Both the position numbers and the translations under genes were made by a program. DNA of 64,000 nucleotides, taken from the NCBI RefSeq assembly GCF_032854445.1, contig NC_088295.1, forward strand, positions 55,843,249 to 55,907,248, written 5' to 3'. This DNA comes from Liolophura sinensis (lineage: Eukaryota; Mollusca; Polyplacophora; Chitonida; Chitonidae). Numbering within the stretch: the first letter of the stretch is position 1; every line of letters starts with the position of its first letter. Positions 50,537 to 60,140 of the stretch are shown piece by piece. Under the pieces are notes generated by a model. That model made no database searches. It was not told where the DNA came from and saw only the letters and a list, made by a program, of their open reading frames with translations.

Positions 50537-50730
50537 ACACTTGCATAGAACTGAACTTGCCCGTTATTTGTCGTTTTTATTCCGATATAGGCCAAACTGG
50601 AGTACAATTCAGTATGAACTATAAATATCTGTAAAGATGGAAAGAACCAGAAAATCACTGTACAGTCGCGATTTCAAAACTAGTGTGTTATTAATAGTTA
50701 TATATATATCTTTAATATATCTTTAATAGT

Positions 50731-50735
50731 TGTTC

Positions 50736-50786
<51 letters not shown>
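50731..50786. repeat. (TA)n microsatellite at the palindrome centre
   Basis: A TA run of about 28 units occupies the loop of the palindrome. Confidence 0.95.
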
Positions 50787-50787
<1 letters not shown>

Positions 50788-50828
50788 CTATTAATAACAC
50801 ACTAGTTTTGAAATCGCGACTGTACAGT

Positions 50829-50996
50829 GATTTTATGGTTCTTTCCATCTTTACAGATATTTATAGTTCATACTGAATTGTACTCCAGTTTGGCCTATAT
50901 CGGAATAAAAACGATTTTATGGTTCTTTCCATCTTTACAGATATTTATAGTTCATACTGAATTGTACTCCAGTTTGGCCTATATCGGAATAAAAAC
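50829..50996. repeat. 84-bp tandem duplication of the AGG upstream block
   Basis: Two copies with an 84-bp period, each with ATGGTTCTTTCCATCTTTAC and GGCCTATATCGGAATAAAAA. Only the right palindrome arm has it. Confidence 0.95.
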
Positions 50997-51032
50997 GACA
51001 AATAACGGGCAAGTTCAGTTCTATGCAAGTGT

Positions 51033-51104
51033 GGCTTGTTGGTCTAGTGGTATGATTCTCGCTTAGGGTGCGAGAGGTCCCGGGTTCAATTCCCGGACAA
51101 GCCC
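51033..51104 (+). tRNA. tRNA-Pro(AGG), right palindrome arm
   Basis: Consensus AGG gene. The duplicated upstream block precedes it, and it is followed by TTTTCTTTTTC, a stronger terminator than in the array. It opens the compact unit ending in the CGG gene at 51690. Confidence 0.97.
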
Positions 51105-51689
51105 TAGTGTTTTCTTTTTCTTTACATATACGGAACAGTTTCTATTGGACGGGAAACAGGTCACATTCAACAGACAATAGTGTAAGGCATTTAGTCTAAT
51201 ATCTTTTGCGTGAGTAAAATATCGATTTATGATAGCTTTCACAACCTGGATTTAAGATTACCTAAAGGATTAAAGATTTTATTCATATAAGCAATGCCAC
51301 AACGACATGAACATAGTTGTTCAGATTTATATATTTAATGACTAACTGGCGGATTACTAACGTTGACCTAATTTTACCCAGGTTTATAACAAGAGTGGAT
51401 CTATAGTTTATAGTTATATACAGACTTGACAAAATCAATAAACACACCACCTGAAAGGCAGCTGATGGACTACCCACGTGCAGAGAAATCAAACTGATTT
51501 CAAATATACGCATGCGTTGAGATTTTAAACTGTATTAACTTACTTAATACATCTGGTTAATTAATTTTACGGATGTAGGAAGAGTAGCCTTATTTTACTT
51601 TACCCGCTGGAAGAATTCCTTTATCGTCCAGTTTATAAAGAAAAAAATATTCTTCCAGTTTATACAGAAATAGGGTTGAAAAGTAAACA

Positions 51690-51761
51690 GGGCTTGTCCG
51701 GGAATTGAACCCGGGACCTCTCGCACCCGAAGCGAGAATCATACCCCTAGACCAACAAGCC
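51690..51761 (-). tRNA. tRNA-Pro(CGG)
   Basis: Consensus CGG gene in the compact unit. LINE C lies 138-150 bp upstream of its 5' end. Confidence 0.97.
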
Positions 51762-52084
51762 TTGATAAAAATATTAATTAATTCATTTATTAATATAAAT
51801 GGAAATACAGTATCACATAAGTACTTAAATCACTTATCAGTCAAAACAGCATTAAGCAACAGAGCCAAATCATAAGTCAGTGAAAACCTAATCACGACTA
51901 ATATTTGAATTATGTTTTTTTTTTTTTTGATAAGAAAATTTATTCACCATAAGACATATTTACTTGAATGACAATACAGTGTACGAGACACGATCTGTAC
52001 AGCAATCAAATTTAAAAGAAAAGAAAATATATCGCAGAGACCTAGATTGCGTATTTCTGATGGAAGTATCAGTTTTTGAGGACG

Positions 52085-55000
52085 TTACCTCAGTAAGTAA
52101 ATAAGTTTACCGTTTACAACTTTACAGATCACGTTATTTTTACCCCATATACCTTTGAAACACCTTGGGCCGAGACGAACAAAATCAACATGAACCCGAG
52201 TTCTCACAATACCCTTTGCAGCAGAGACAGTATAACTGGCATCTCTTTGCTTACCATTAATGATTATGTCATTTCTGGTACACCACAACGAAAATTGAAG
52301 AACACTCAGTATATACAAACAAATTGATTCGTCTGCTTTGTTTACATTTTCAAACAATTTATGGATAAGGTGCTTTTCGTTAAAGGACGGTACAAAATTG
52401 GCATGTCTGATAATCACTCCAAGAAATTCATTAATTACATGTCTAATCATGTTACATTCCACAAATAAATGTGCCAGTGTTTCTGAGCCTTGACAGAACA
52501 CACGTGTCAGTGGCTATATTTCGCCGCAAAAGCCCCTCTTTAACAGGTAGGATGTCATGAACTAGTTTAAAACAAAAATTAATCAAGTTGTGATCTAAGA
52601 ATTTGTTAAATACAGTCTTCCATATAACTGGCCATTCTAATTGCGGCCGCTTCACAACAACACGTGGGGCTTCTATGACTTTTTTTAAGAATCTGGATAT
52701 AAATAGCCTTGCTAAAACAAATAAAAGGCAGAGTCTGCCCTGTATACAATTCCCTCCAAGCATCGAGGGCGTACTTGTAAAACCTAGGCACATACTCTGA
52801 ATGAGGAATACTAGATCTACCAAAATCAGGTCTAACATTACGTAGTCATAATCCGATTCAGTGAATGGCAAAGTGTGTCCAATCAGCGGTGGACCGGTGT
52901 AACAATTTCAAAATGTGCTTTATACCAAACATTTCAAGCTTGCAATAAATATTTTGAACATTAAGACCGCCAGCCGCAAATGAATTGCATACAACAGTTC
53001 TTTTTAGACACTCTGGTTTGTTATCCCATAGAAATCTCTGAACAGTCTGATTACAAAGTGTAACGCATTCAGTGGGCAAGTAAACGCATTGGGCAGTAAA
53101 CCACAAGACGGCTAAGGCCACTGAATTGATCAACACAAATTTCCCCCTGAGAGTTAGAAACATTCCTGACCAGGAAGATACATTTCTTTTAACCTTGGTG
53201 AGAATACGATCAGAGTTCAAATCTTCTGCATCAGGACCAAAGTACACACCACATATCTTAGCATTTTTGACTGTCTGCAGGCCAATGTCAGCAACATTAT
53301 TAGAGTCCCATTTGCCTATGGGAAGTGCGGCACTTTTCGACAAGTTCAACATTGCTCCTGATGCTTTACAGTACCTCTGTGCTACTTCTACAACATGATC
53401 AACAGAGCTCTCTTGAGAAACAATGACAGTTGAATCGTCCTCAAAGGCGGACACATTCGCCTATTTGTCAGTTTCAGGCATGCTTACTCCCTTAATTGGC
53501 AAATCATTTCGAACAGCCGCAATAAATGGCTCGAGAGACAATACATACAATAACGGAGAAAGAGCACAGCCTTGGCGGACACCTCGATATAAGTTGAAGG
53601 AGTCCGGCAAATGCCCATTTACAATCACTTTGCTAGATACATGTATATCTGTGTATAACATTTTCCCCCATCTACAAAAGTCGGGACCAAAATTGTACTT
53701 TTCCAAACATTTAAATAAAAACGACCAATCTACTCGATCGAAGGCTTTTTCCTGGTCCAAAATGATAAAATAAGCCTTAAGGTCTTTTTGTTCGACAAAA
53801 TCATACGTATTCCTTAGCAAGTGTAAATTGTCAAATATACTCCTACCCGGGATCCCACTGGTTTGGTTCTGTGCAACAATGGTATCGATGACAGATTTCA
53901 GTCCATTACACAAGGCTTTGGAGACAATTTTGTAGTCAACATTCAACAAGTTTATTGGTCTACAGTTTTTAATATTGTCTGAATTGTCAGGGTCCTTACA
54001 AAGAAGAGTAATTAAACCAGATCGCTGAGATGACGTAAGTGATCCAGAACGAAAACAACAATTGACAACAGACATATAAATTTTTCCAAAGATGGACCAA
54101 AACTGAACATAAAATTCCGCCGGAAGGCCATCACTACCATCACTACAGAAAAATATAATTCTTCTTCAGTTAGTATACCTTCACAGGAATCTCTGGAATT
54201 CTTTGACAACTCCGGTAATTCGGACAAAAAGACATCTTGCAACTGTGTGTCAGTACTTCCTTTTGAACACAAATCTTTGTAATAAGAGCCAATACAATCA
54301 GCAATATTACCTTGACCTGTATGGACTTTTGAGCCTTCCTTATAACATCTGATATTTTTAATCATTTTTGGCTCTGTCGACCTCTCACTTCACAAAGTAT
54401 CACGTCGGCTTTTCACCCTGGTCAAAATACACAGCCTTGGATCTAATTACCACCCCATCACGGGCTGTCTTGTGCAGAGCATTTATTGCTTTCTTTACGT
54501 TTTCGATTTCCTCAGCCTTATTAACAGGGTTTTCTTTTAAAACATTCAGTTCCTTCTCCAAATCCGCTAATTTACCCTCCTTACATTTACACTTAAATTG
54601 ATCCCAGTTATTAATTAAATCCGTCTCGTTTACATTATTCATATTAGCAAAAAGACTATTAAACACATCCCGGATTTTAACAATCAAATCCGGGTCTCCT
54701 AGAGCAGGCACATTACATTTCCAGTAAAAAGGACCCCAGGTAATTACATGTTTAAAGTACACATCAAAATATACACACGAGTGGTCAGAGAAAGACACAT
54801 GCAAAAGATCAGATGATGTTACATAATTTTGAAAAGCTGTAGGTAAATAAAATCGATCAATTCGGCTAGCTGTCTGGCCTCTCGACCAAGAATAACATTT
54901 CTCATCAGGGCTAATTTTCCTAAATACGTCACCAACACCAAAATCTTTGTTTTAAACATTAATTTCATCAAGACCATCGGTTCTAGCAATTGCGTTACTG

Positions 55001-55484
55001 CCACATTTATCCAATACATTATTCTCAACAAAATTGAAGTCCCCCCCCCCCCCAATAAAAGTACCTCACTACCACACAGCAAGGGGTCTAAATTGGTGAT
55101 AAAGTCCTTTCTTTCTTCACAACGGTTAGGAGCGTACACACACACACACACACACAAGATTGAGGACAGTGTTATTGGTTTCCACTTTCATGGTTATATA
55201 ACGACCGTACGGACACCTAGTTACCTTCCGTATGTTATAGTCCACGGTGTACCCTATAATGGATCCCCACCCCACAGCTCCTGTTTGTCCCATACGCCCA
55301 CCGTGCATCACCGGGGACGTTTACACCTTTTGTGTCATTATAATTGGCAAAATGGGTTTCTTGCAAAAACAGGATATCAATATTATTATCAAGTACAAAT
55401 TTTTTTTACCTGCTCTTGCTTGTTAACATCACGCAGACCATTTACATTCAAAGGTCCAAATCGAATTAAGCTGTGAACTGACAT
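52085..55484 (-). pseudogene. LINE C ORF2 (endonuclease-reverse transcriptase), multiply frameshifted
   Basis: Open pieces in order: endonuclease from 55484 with LFLQETHFANYNDTKG; RT linker 54804-54400 and 54365-54012; RT 54075-53461 with PGRSIFDNLHLLRNTYDF, LDQEKAFDRVDWSFLF and RGVRQGCALSPLLY; the catalytic box as FEDDST (Ala to Glu) in 53454-52858; C-terminal finger FCQGSETLAHLFVEC near 52500. Lesions cluster at simple tracts: a CA run expands CVYAPN to CVCVCVYAPN near 55140, and an 11-base G run (plus-strand C) follows LLLGG near 55040. Non-functional. Confidence 0.88.
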
Positions 55485-55599
55485 TATAGAGAGTAAAAAC
55501 AGAAGTCCGTACATACCCATTGTTCATGATTAATTGTGCACATCTTTCTGTCCAATCAGTCCAAATAATCCATTTTCTTTTTCTCTAACCACCTTCTAG

Positions 55600-56950
55600 C
55601 GCGGGAGGTCAATTTTCGTTTCCTATATTCCAGTAACACGGTGTCGTTGTCTTAGGACGAAGTAGGGGTCATCTCCAATGGTGAATCCTCTATGCCTTCA
55701 TGAACGACGTCATCTGACGTAACCGTGCAAATGCTGTCCTCCATATCAGCTGAGCTCACCTCTTCGTCAGGAACACTGGTCTTTTCCAGTTTCGCCTTTT
55801 TGAGCTATCCTGGCGCTGAAGAGCATACCTCGTGAACTTCGGCCTGCACTTCAACCTTGTTCTCTGATTACACACAGGTTCGCCATTAACAGATATACTG
55901 GACACCTCCTCACACACGTTGGCTTTCCCCTGTGTGACGTCATCTTCCAGCATGTCGTCATCAGTAACTTCTTGGTCATCATCACTCATAGACTGGTTGA
56001 CATCCGCGTCTTCAGAATCAGTGACGTCGGACACCGAATTGACGTCAACGTCTACACCATCAACGTCGACGTCAACGTCCTCAGCTTCATCCACGATAAC
56101 GCTGTTCACAAGTGATATGTTCTGGGTGACGTTTTGAACTCTCGCGGCGTAGGACCACTCACGTGAACAACATTCATCAATGGCGTATTCCAATGACCCA
56201 CAGGCACGGCAGGCCCGGGTACACTTACGTTCGGTATGGGGCTTTTCATAAGGTGAAAACCCGTTACAGTTATTACACCACGTTGCTTGGCACTGGGCCA
56301 GCTTGTGTTTTTTTTTTTTTTTTTTTGGCCACATTTCCTGCATTCATACAATTTCCCTTGGTATGTAAACATCACAACGTCACCCCCAAAGTTAATGAAA
56401 TTCGGCACGTAACGTGTCTTGTGGCACCGAAACCTCAACACTCGTATACCTGTCCTGACGTGTGACAAGTCCGCAACAGAAAAGTTGGGTTTGACAACGC
56501 TAAGGCACTCTCCGTACGGCTTTAACGCCTCCCCAATGGTCTTGTCTGGCATTTCGTCCGGCGACCAGTGTACTGTTAAATTTAAGTAGGCTAAACAGAA
56601 CTGGCCGGCGTAATCGACCATGCCGTGTCACCCACAATAATACTTTCCTTTGCCACTAGCTTATTGTGTGCTCCTAACGTAGAAACACGAACACAGAACA
56701 TTTTCTTGAAATAGTTCTTTTGAAAACACAAGAGTTCAGACTTAATGTCACTCAGTTCAGACAGGGAGTCAATGAAGTCCCTCTGGACAGCCGTAGAAAA
56801 GGCGGCATGACTTCGCGTTGAAATGGCAACAGACAGTGTCCTTTCCGGCCTCCTCGCAGGGCCAAACGACACAGGCATTTTCCAACTGCCCGGGCCGCAG
56901 CCCAACACGCAGAACACTTGTTGTATGTCACTTGTCCAGTAAGAGTTCAA
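55600..56950 (-). pseudogene. LINE C ORF1 (zinc-knuckle protein), frameshifted
   Basis: The N-terminal part is 56950-56591, the middle 56621-56106 (with YVPNFINFGGDVVMFTY) and the C-terminal part 56343-55756. An 18-base A run (plus-strand T, 56311-56328) sits inside the first zinc knuckle and turns CGQK-H into a lysine string, shifting the frame. The later fingers (CNNCNGFSPYEKPHTERKC) and an acidic stretch remain. Confidence 0.85.
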
Positions 56951-57183
56951 AAATCAGAGAAATATACACATTACACTCACGTTGTTGTTGTAGTCACTGT
57001 AAACAGAGCTCTAAACAACACGTCTTCACTCGACGAATGTCAGAAGCAACTCTTAATATTTGAATTTAATTGTGGAGCGTAATATAATAACAAACTGCTA
57101 AAACGGTTAAATATCACACATACAAGCCTATTGTGAGCAACATAACAATATTAGGATATTCATTTTTAAGTGACAAATTTTTA

Positions 57184-57249
57184 GATTTGAACCCGGCATC
57201 TCTGGCACCCGAAGCGAGAGTCATATCCCTGGGCCTACACCAACGAACC
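57184..57249 (-). pseudogene. tRNA-Pro relic beyond LINE C
   Basis: The minus strand keeps GGTTCGTTGGTG, an anticodon-loop word CTTCGGGTGCC and a T-loop CCGGGTTCAAATC. It has an insertion in the D arm and no acceptor 3' strand. The rightward flank (AATGTCTGTAATTATAT) is that of the TGG gene although the anticodon reads CGG, so it is a mixed or ancestral copy at the array edge. Confidence 0.8.
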
Positions 57250-57485
57250 AACTTATTCTTTTCGATAATGTCTGTAATTATATTCAAGAAATTATTCAGT
57301 ATTTTCACCAAATTGTCTCACATATCCGTTTTCATAGCAACACGTGAACTGTGTTGTTCTACAATTGTATCACACATAAAACCCCTCATTTCCTCATTTC
57401 ACATAATTATTGATTTTTCTATATAATGACCTCGGGACGTGTTCGGCATTTTTTTTTTACATCTTCATACATGAAATCGGACTCT

Positions 57486-57794
57486 CCTCGAAAAGAAATG
57501 TATATGGTGTATCGATCGGTATAGGGAAAATTCAAATCATACAATGATGTGAAAACCCAGTGTGTAACTTAGTGATAATGACCTATTTACTTTCCTTTTT
57601 TTTTTGGATAATAAAATAATCTTTCTCAGACCATACAATGTGGCTTCGTTTCCGGCAATTACGTTTCCCAGTCCAGTCGTCAGCGTTATGGATATTGCCG
57701 ACAAAACACCTAATACTGAGCATGTATTTGTGTGCAAGAATTATTACTATCACGACAACAACTGCCGCAACATCAACGTTTTCCATAACGACCT
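57486..57794. other. Third copy of the U6/U7 foreign-block segment, with empty SINE site
   Basis: It matches 38130-38599 and 38955-39075 in order but lacks the SINE-2; the uninterrupted target reads GTCAGCGTTATGGATATTG at 57680-57691. It is probably the source, or an older sister, of the block in U6. Confidence 0.75.
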
Positions 57795-57960
57795 GTACTC
57801 TGGAGGAACGATATAAAAAACACTGGAGGAACTACCGGTATTTTAAAAAAAAACGCTGGAATAACTATCAGAAAAAAAAGAAAAACACTGGAAGAACTAT
57901 TTAAAAAATGATGGAGGAACTATATAAAAATCACCGGAGGAACTATCTAAAACAACAGGA
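57795..57960. repeat. Degenerate A-rich minisatellite
   Basis: About six irregular copies around ACACTGGAGGAACTAT separated by A runs, homologous to 39075-39215. Confidence 0.7.
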
Positions 57961-58008
57961 GTTTGTTCTCAAAGAGAGGAGTATGTCATACCTTCCCATA
58001 CATCTGAC

Positions 58009-58045
58009 ACACACGCACGCACGCACGCACGCACACATACACACA
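58009..58045. repeat. (ACGC)n microsatellite
   Basis: Five ACGC units followed by CA-rich sequence. Confidence 0.9.
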
Positions 58046-58649
58046 AGATGTCTCGGTACCCAATTCCTGGAGAAGCTCTAAATATTATTTTCTGTTGCGT
58101 GTGTTGTAAGTTTATTCATTTATTTATTATTATATTACTTTTCTACTTTTATGCACCATTCACTTCCATCCAGCATGAGTCTGGGAACAAAGCGTCGATA
58201 CTACCACTGCTTGTGAGACCTTGGTGACGACACTCGTGTGGCCATGTGTGCAGCCGATCGTTAAAACACAAAACATGCCTCATCGGAAAGCATGGCACAG
58301 ATGTATATATATAGATATTCAGATTAGGTATAAGAATGACCGTCAACGTGTGAACAACAATCAAATAAATAAATATATCTTTGGTAAGAAGTATTTATTT
58401 AGCTGATATTTTCAGAAAGGAACAGGTGCATTGTGGTCGCTTAAGGTCAGTGTGTCCTGTTCTTTGAAGTCCATCACAATACGTATAATACGTTTTCAGT
58501 TGTGGCACAGAATTTTAAATAATACTTCTTATTTAATTACAATGGTACCTTGAAACAGAGAAAGGGTTATTAAATAACCTTGGAAAGCAGTAATAATGTT
58601 CCCGTGCATAACTTCCAGATGCAATCTTTTTCACTGTATCAGTTATGTC

Positions 58650-59440
58650 GAGGAACTTACCTTGCGATCATGTGTAGCCAGATACCAACTATCACACTGT
58701 CACGTTCCCTAACTTAACATCGGTCAAGTGTGACCAGATACCAACTATCACACTGTCACGTTCCCTAACTTAACATCGGTCAAGTGTGACCAGATACCAA
58801 ATATCACTCTGTCGTGTCGCCCAACTTCCACGTCGTCATGTGTAACCCAGAGACAATTATAACCGTCAAATCATCGAACTTCTCTGCGGCTAAGTGTGAC
58901 CAGATACCAGATACCAAAGACCACACTGTCAAGTCGCCGAACTTCCCTTCAGTCAGGTATGAACAGATACAAAATATCGCACTTTCAAGTCGCCAAACTT
59001 TCCTTCGGTCAGGTGTAACCAGATACCAAATATCACATTGTCAAGTCGCCAAACTTTCCTTCCGTCAGATGTGACCAGGTACCAAATATCACATTGTCAA
59101 GTCGTCCAACTTTCCTTCGGTCAGGTGTGACNNNNNNNNNNNNNNNNNNNNNNNNNNNNNNNNNNNNNNNNNNNNNNNNNNNNNNNNNNNNNNNNNNNNN
59201 NNNNNNNNNNNNNNNNNNNNNNNNNNNNNNNNNNNNNNNNNNNNNNNNNNNNNNNNNNNNNNNNNNNNNNNNNNNNNNNNNNNNNNNNNNNNNNNNNNNN
59301 NNNNNNNNNNNNNNNNNNNNNNNNNNNNNNNTCGGTCAGGTGTGACCAGGTACTAAATATCACATTGTCCAACCGTCGAACTTTCCTTCGGTCAGGTGTG
59401 ACCAGATACCAAATATCACACTGTCAAGATGGCCAATTTC
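58650..59440. repeat. 56-bp minisatellite, interrupted by gap
   Basis: Units begin TCAAGTCGCCAAACTTTCCT and contain GTGACCAGATACCAAATATC. Starts at 58929, 58985, 59041 and 59097 are exactly 56 bp apart. Units to the left are more diverged, with a higher-order duplicate near 58690-58800. Copy number across the gap is unknown. Confidence 0.95.
59132..59331. other. Assembly gap, 200 N
   Basis: The round size indicates a nominal gap inside the minisatellite. Any reading frame through it is meaningless. Confidence 0.99.
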
Positions 59441-59771
59441 CCCGCGGTTATATTTATATCCAAACGTTTCAGCGGCTACATCTACATCTTGCTATACATT
59501 GCCAGGCCAGAGCTTGGCAAATCCACCAGAAATTCGTTAAAATTGCACGGAATTATTCAATTTTTTCCGAAACTATTGGGTCATGCTCATCTCTTTATTT
59601 TCAGCTTATAGGCTCTTCTTAAATCTTGGCGTTGTGTGTACCAATTGTCAGGAGTTACCAACGGACGTTCCAGATTTATTGTAGCCAAACCAACGTTCAA
59701 AACTAAACACAAATCAAACGAGAACTAATAAAAGTATATAAAGGGCATTACAGGAATTAGGATGGAATGAT

Positions 59772-60140
59772 TGAATGAATGAATGCTTGGGGTTCAACGT
59801 TGCACTCAACGATTTTTCAGCCATATGACGACGAGGAATCATTACGTGTGAGTACATATACTGTATCTTCTTGTGGCTTGGTGAGCCGATGCCGTAAAAG
59901 TGTTGCCACCAATGAAGTATCATGCTAAAGATACCAGACATGACACCCCATCCAGTCACATTAAACGGACCAACCAGTCCTGTTTCCTTGCTATAACCTC
60001 TCAGTGCTTAGCACCAAGCGAGGCAGCAACAATAACCATATTTAAAGTATTTGAAGTCTTTGGTAAGACCTGACCTTGGTTTGATTCCCGCGTCTAACGA
60101 CTTCGAGGCTGACGGTCTAACCGTGAGGCCACGGCAACGG
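59772..60140 (-). mobile_element. SINE-2, full length but diverged
   Basis: Tail GAATGCTTGGGGTTCAACGT at the left, body with GCCGTAAAAGTGTTG and CCAAGCGAGGCAGCAAC, and a tRNA-like head at the right (minus-strand GGCCTCACGGTTAGACC with box-B-like GGGAATCAAACC). Older than 38600-38954. Confidence 0.8.

Larger units (their letters stand above)
50402..51166. repeat. Palindrome with AT spacer carrying two divergent tRNA-Pro(AGG) genes
   Basis: The left arm is 50402-50709 and the right arm about 50777-51166, nearly identical in reverse complement, from ATGTGACCTGTTTCCCGTCC to TTATTAATAGTTATATATA. The spacer is (TA)n plus a CTTTAATATAT pair. Each arm holds an AGG gene and its upstream block. The right arm is longer by an 84-bp tandem duplication. 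Confidence 0.95.
51033..51761. repeat. Compact AGG-CGG unit (about 730 bp), ancestral-like
   Basis: AGG (+) and CGG (-) converge with only 585 bp between them. That spacer contains, in the same order, words that in U1 are spread over about 3 kb: a TAGTCTAATATCTTTTGCGTGAG-like block, AGATTACCTAAAGGATTAAA, TATATTTAATGACTAACTGG and AAAATCAATAAACACACC. SINE pieces and the AGG relic are absent. Confidence 0.8.
51912..57053 (-). mobile_element. LINE C: L1/Tx1-like, full-length insertion with 13-bp TSD
   Basis: TAATATTTGAATT occurs at both ends (51899-51911 and 57054-57066). The plus-strand T15 run at the left end is the poly(A) tail. At 5,142 bp it holds 5' UTR, ORF1, ORF2 and 3' UTR. It is structurally complete but has frameshifts throughout. 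Similar to LINE B in every domain. Confidence 0.93.

Noticed and set aside
6463-51761. Regularly spaced repeats considered as CRISPR or satellite DNA
   Set aside because: The period is about 5 kb, the host is eukaryotic, and the conserved cores are tRNA genes.
59094-59372. Open frames across the N gap
   Set aside because: They consist of unknown residues over 200 N plus minisatellite sequence.
58650-59440. Minisatellite considered as a coding repeat
   Set aside because: The 56-bp period is not a multiple of three and frames are not maintained.
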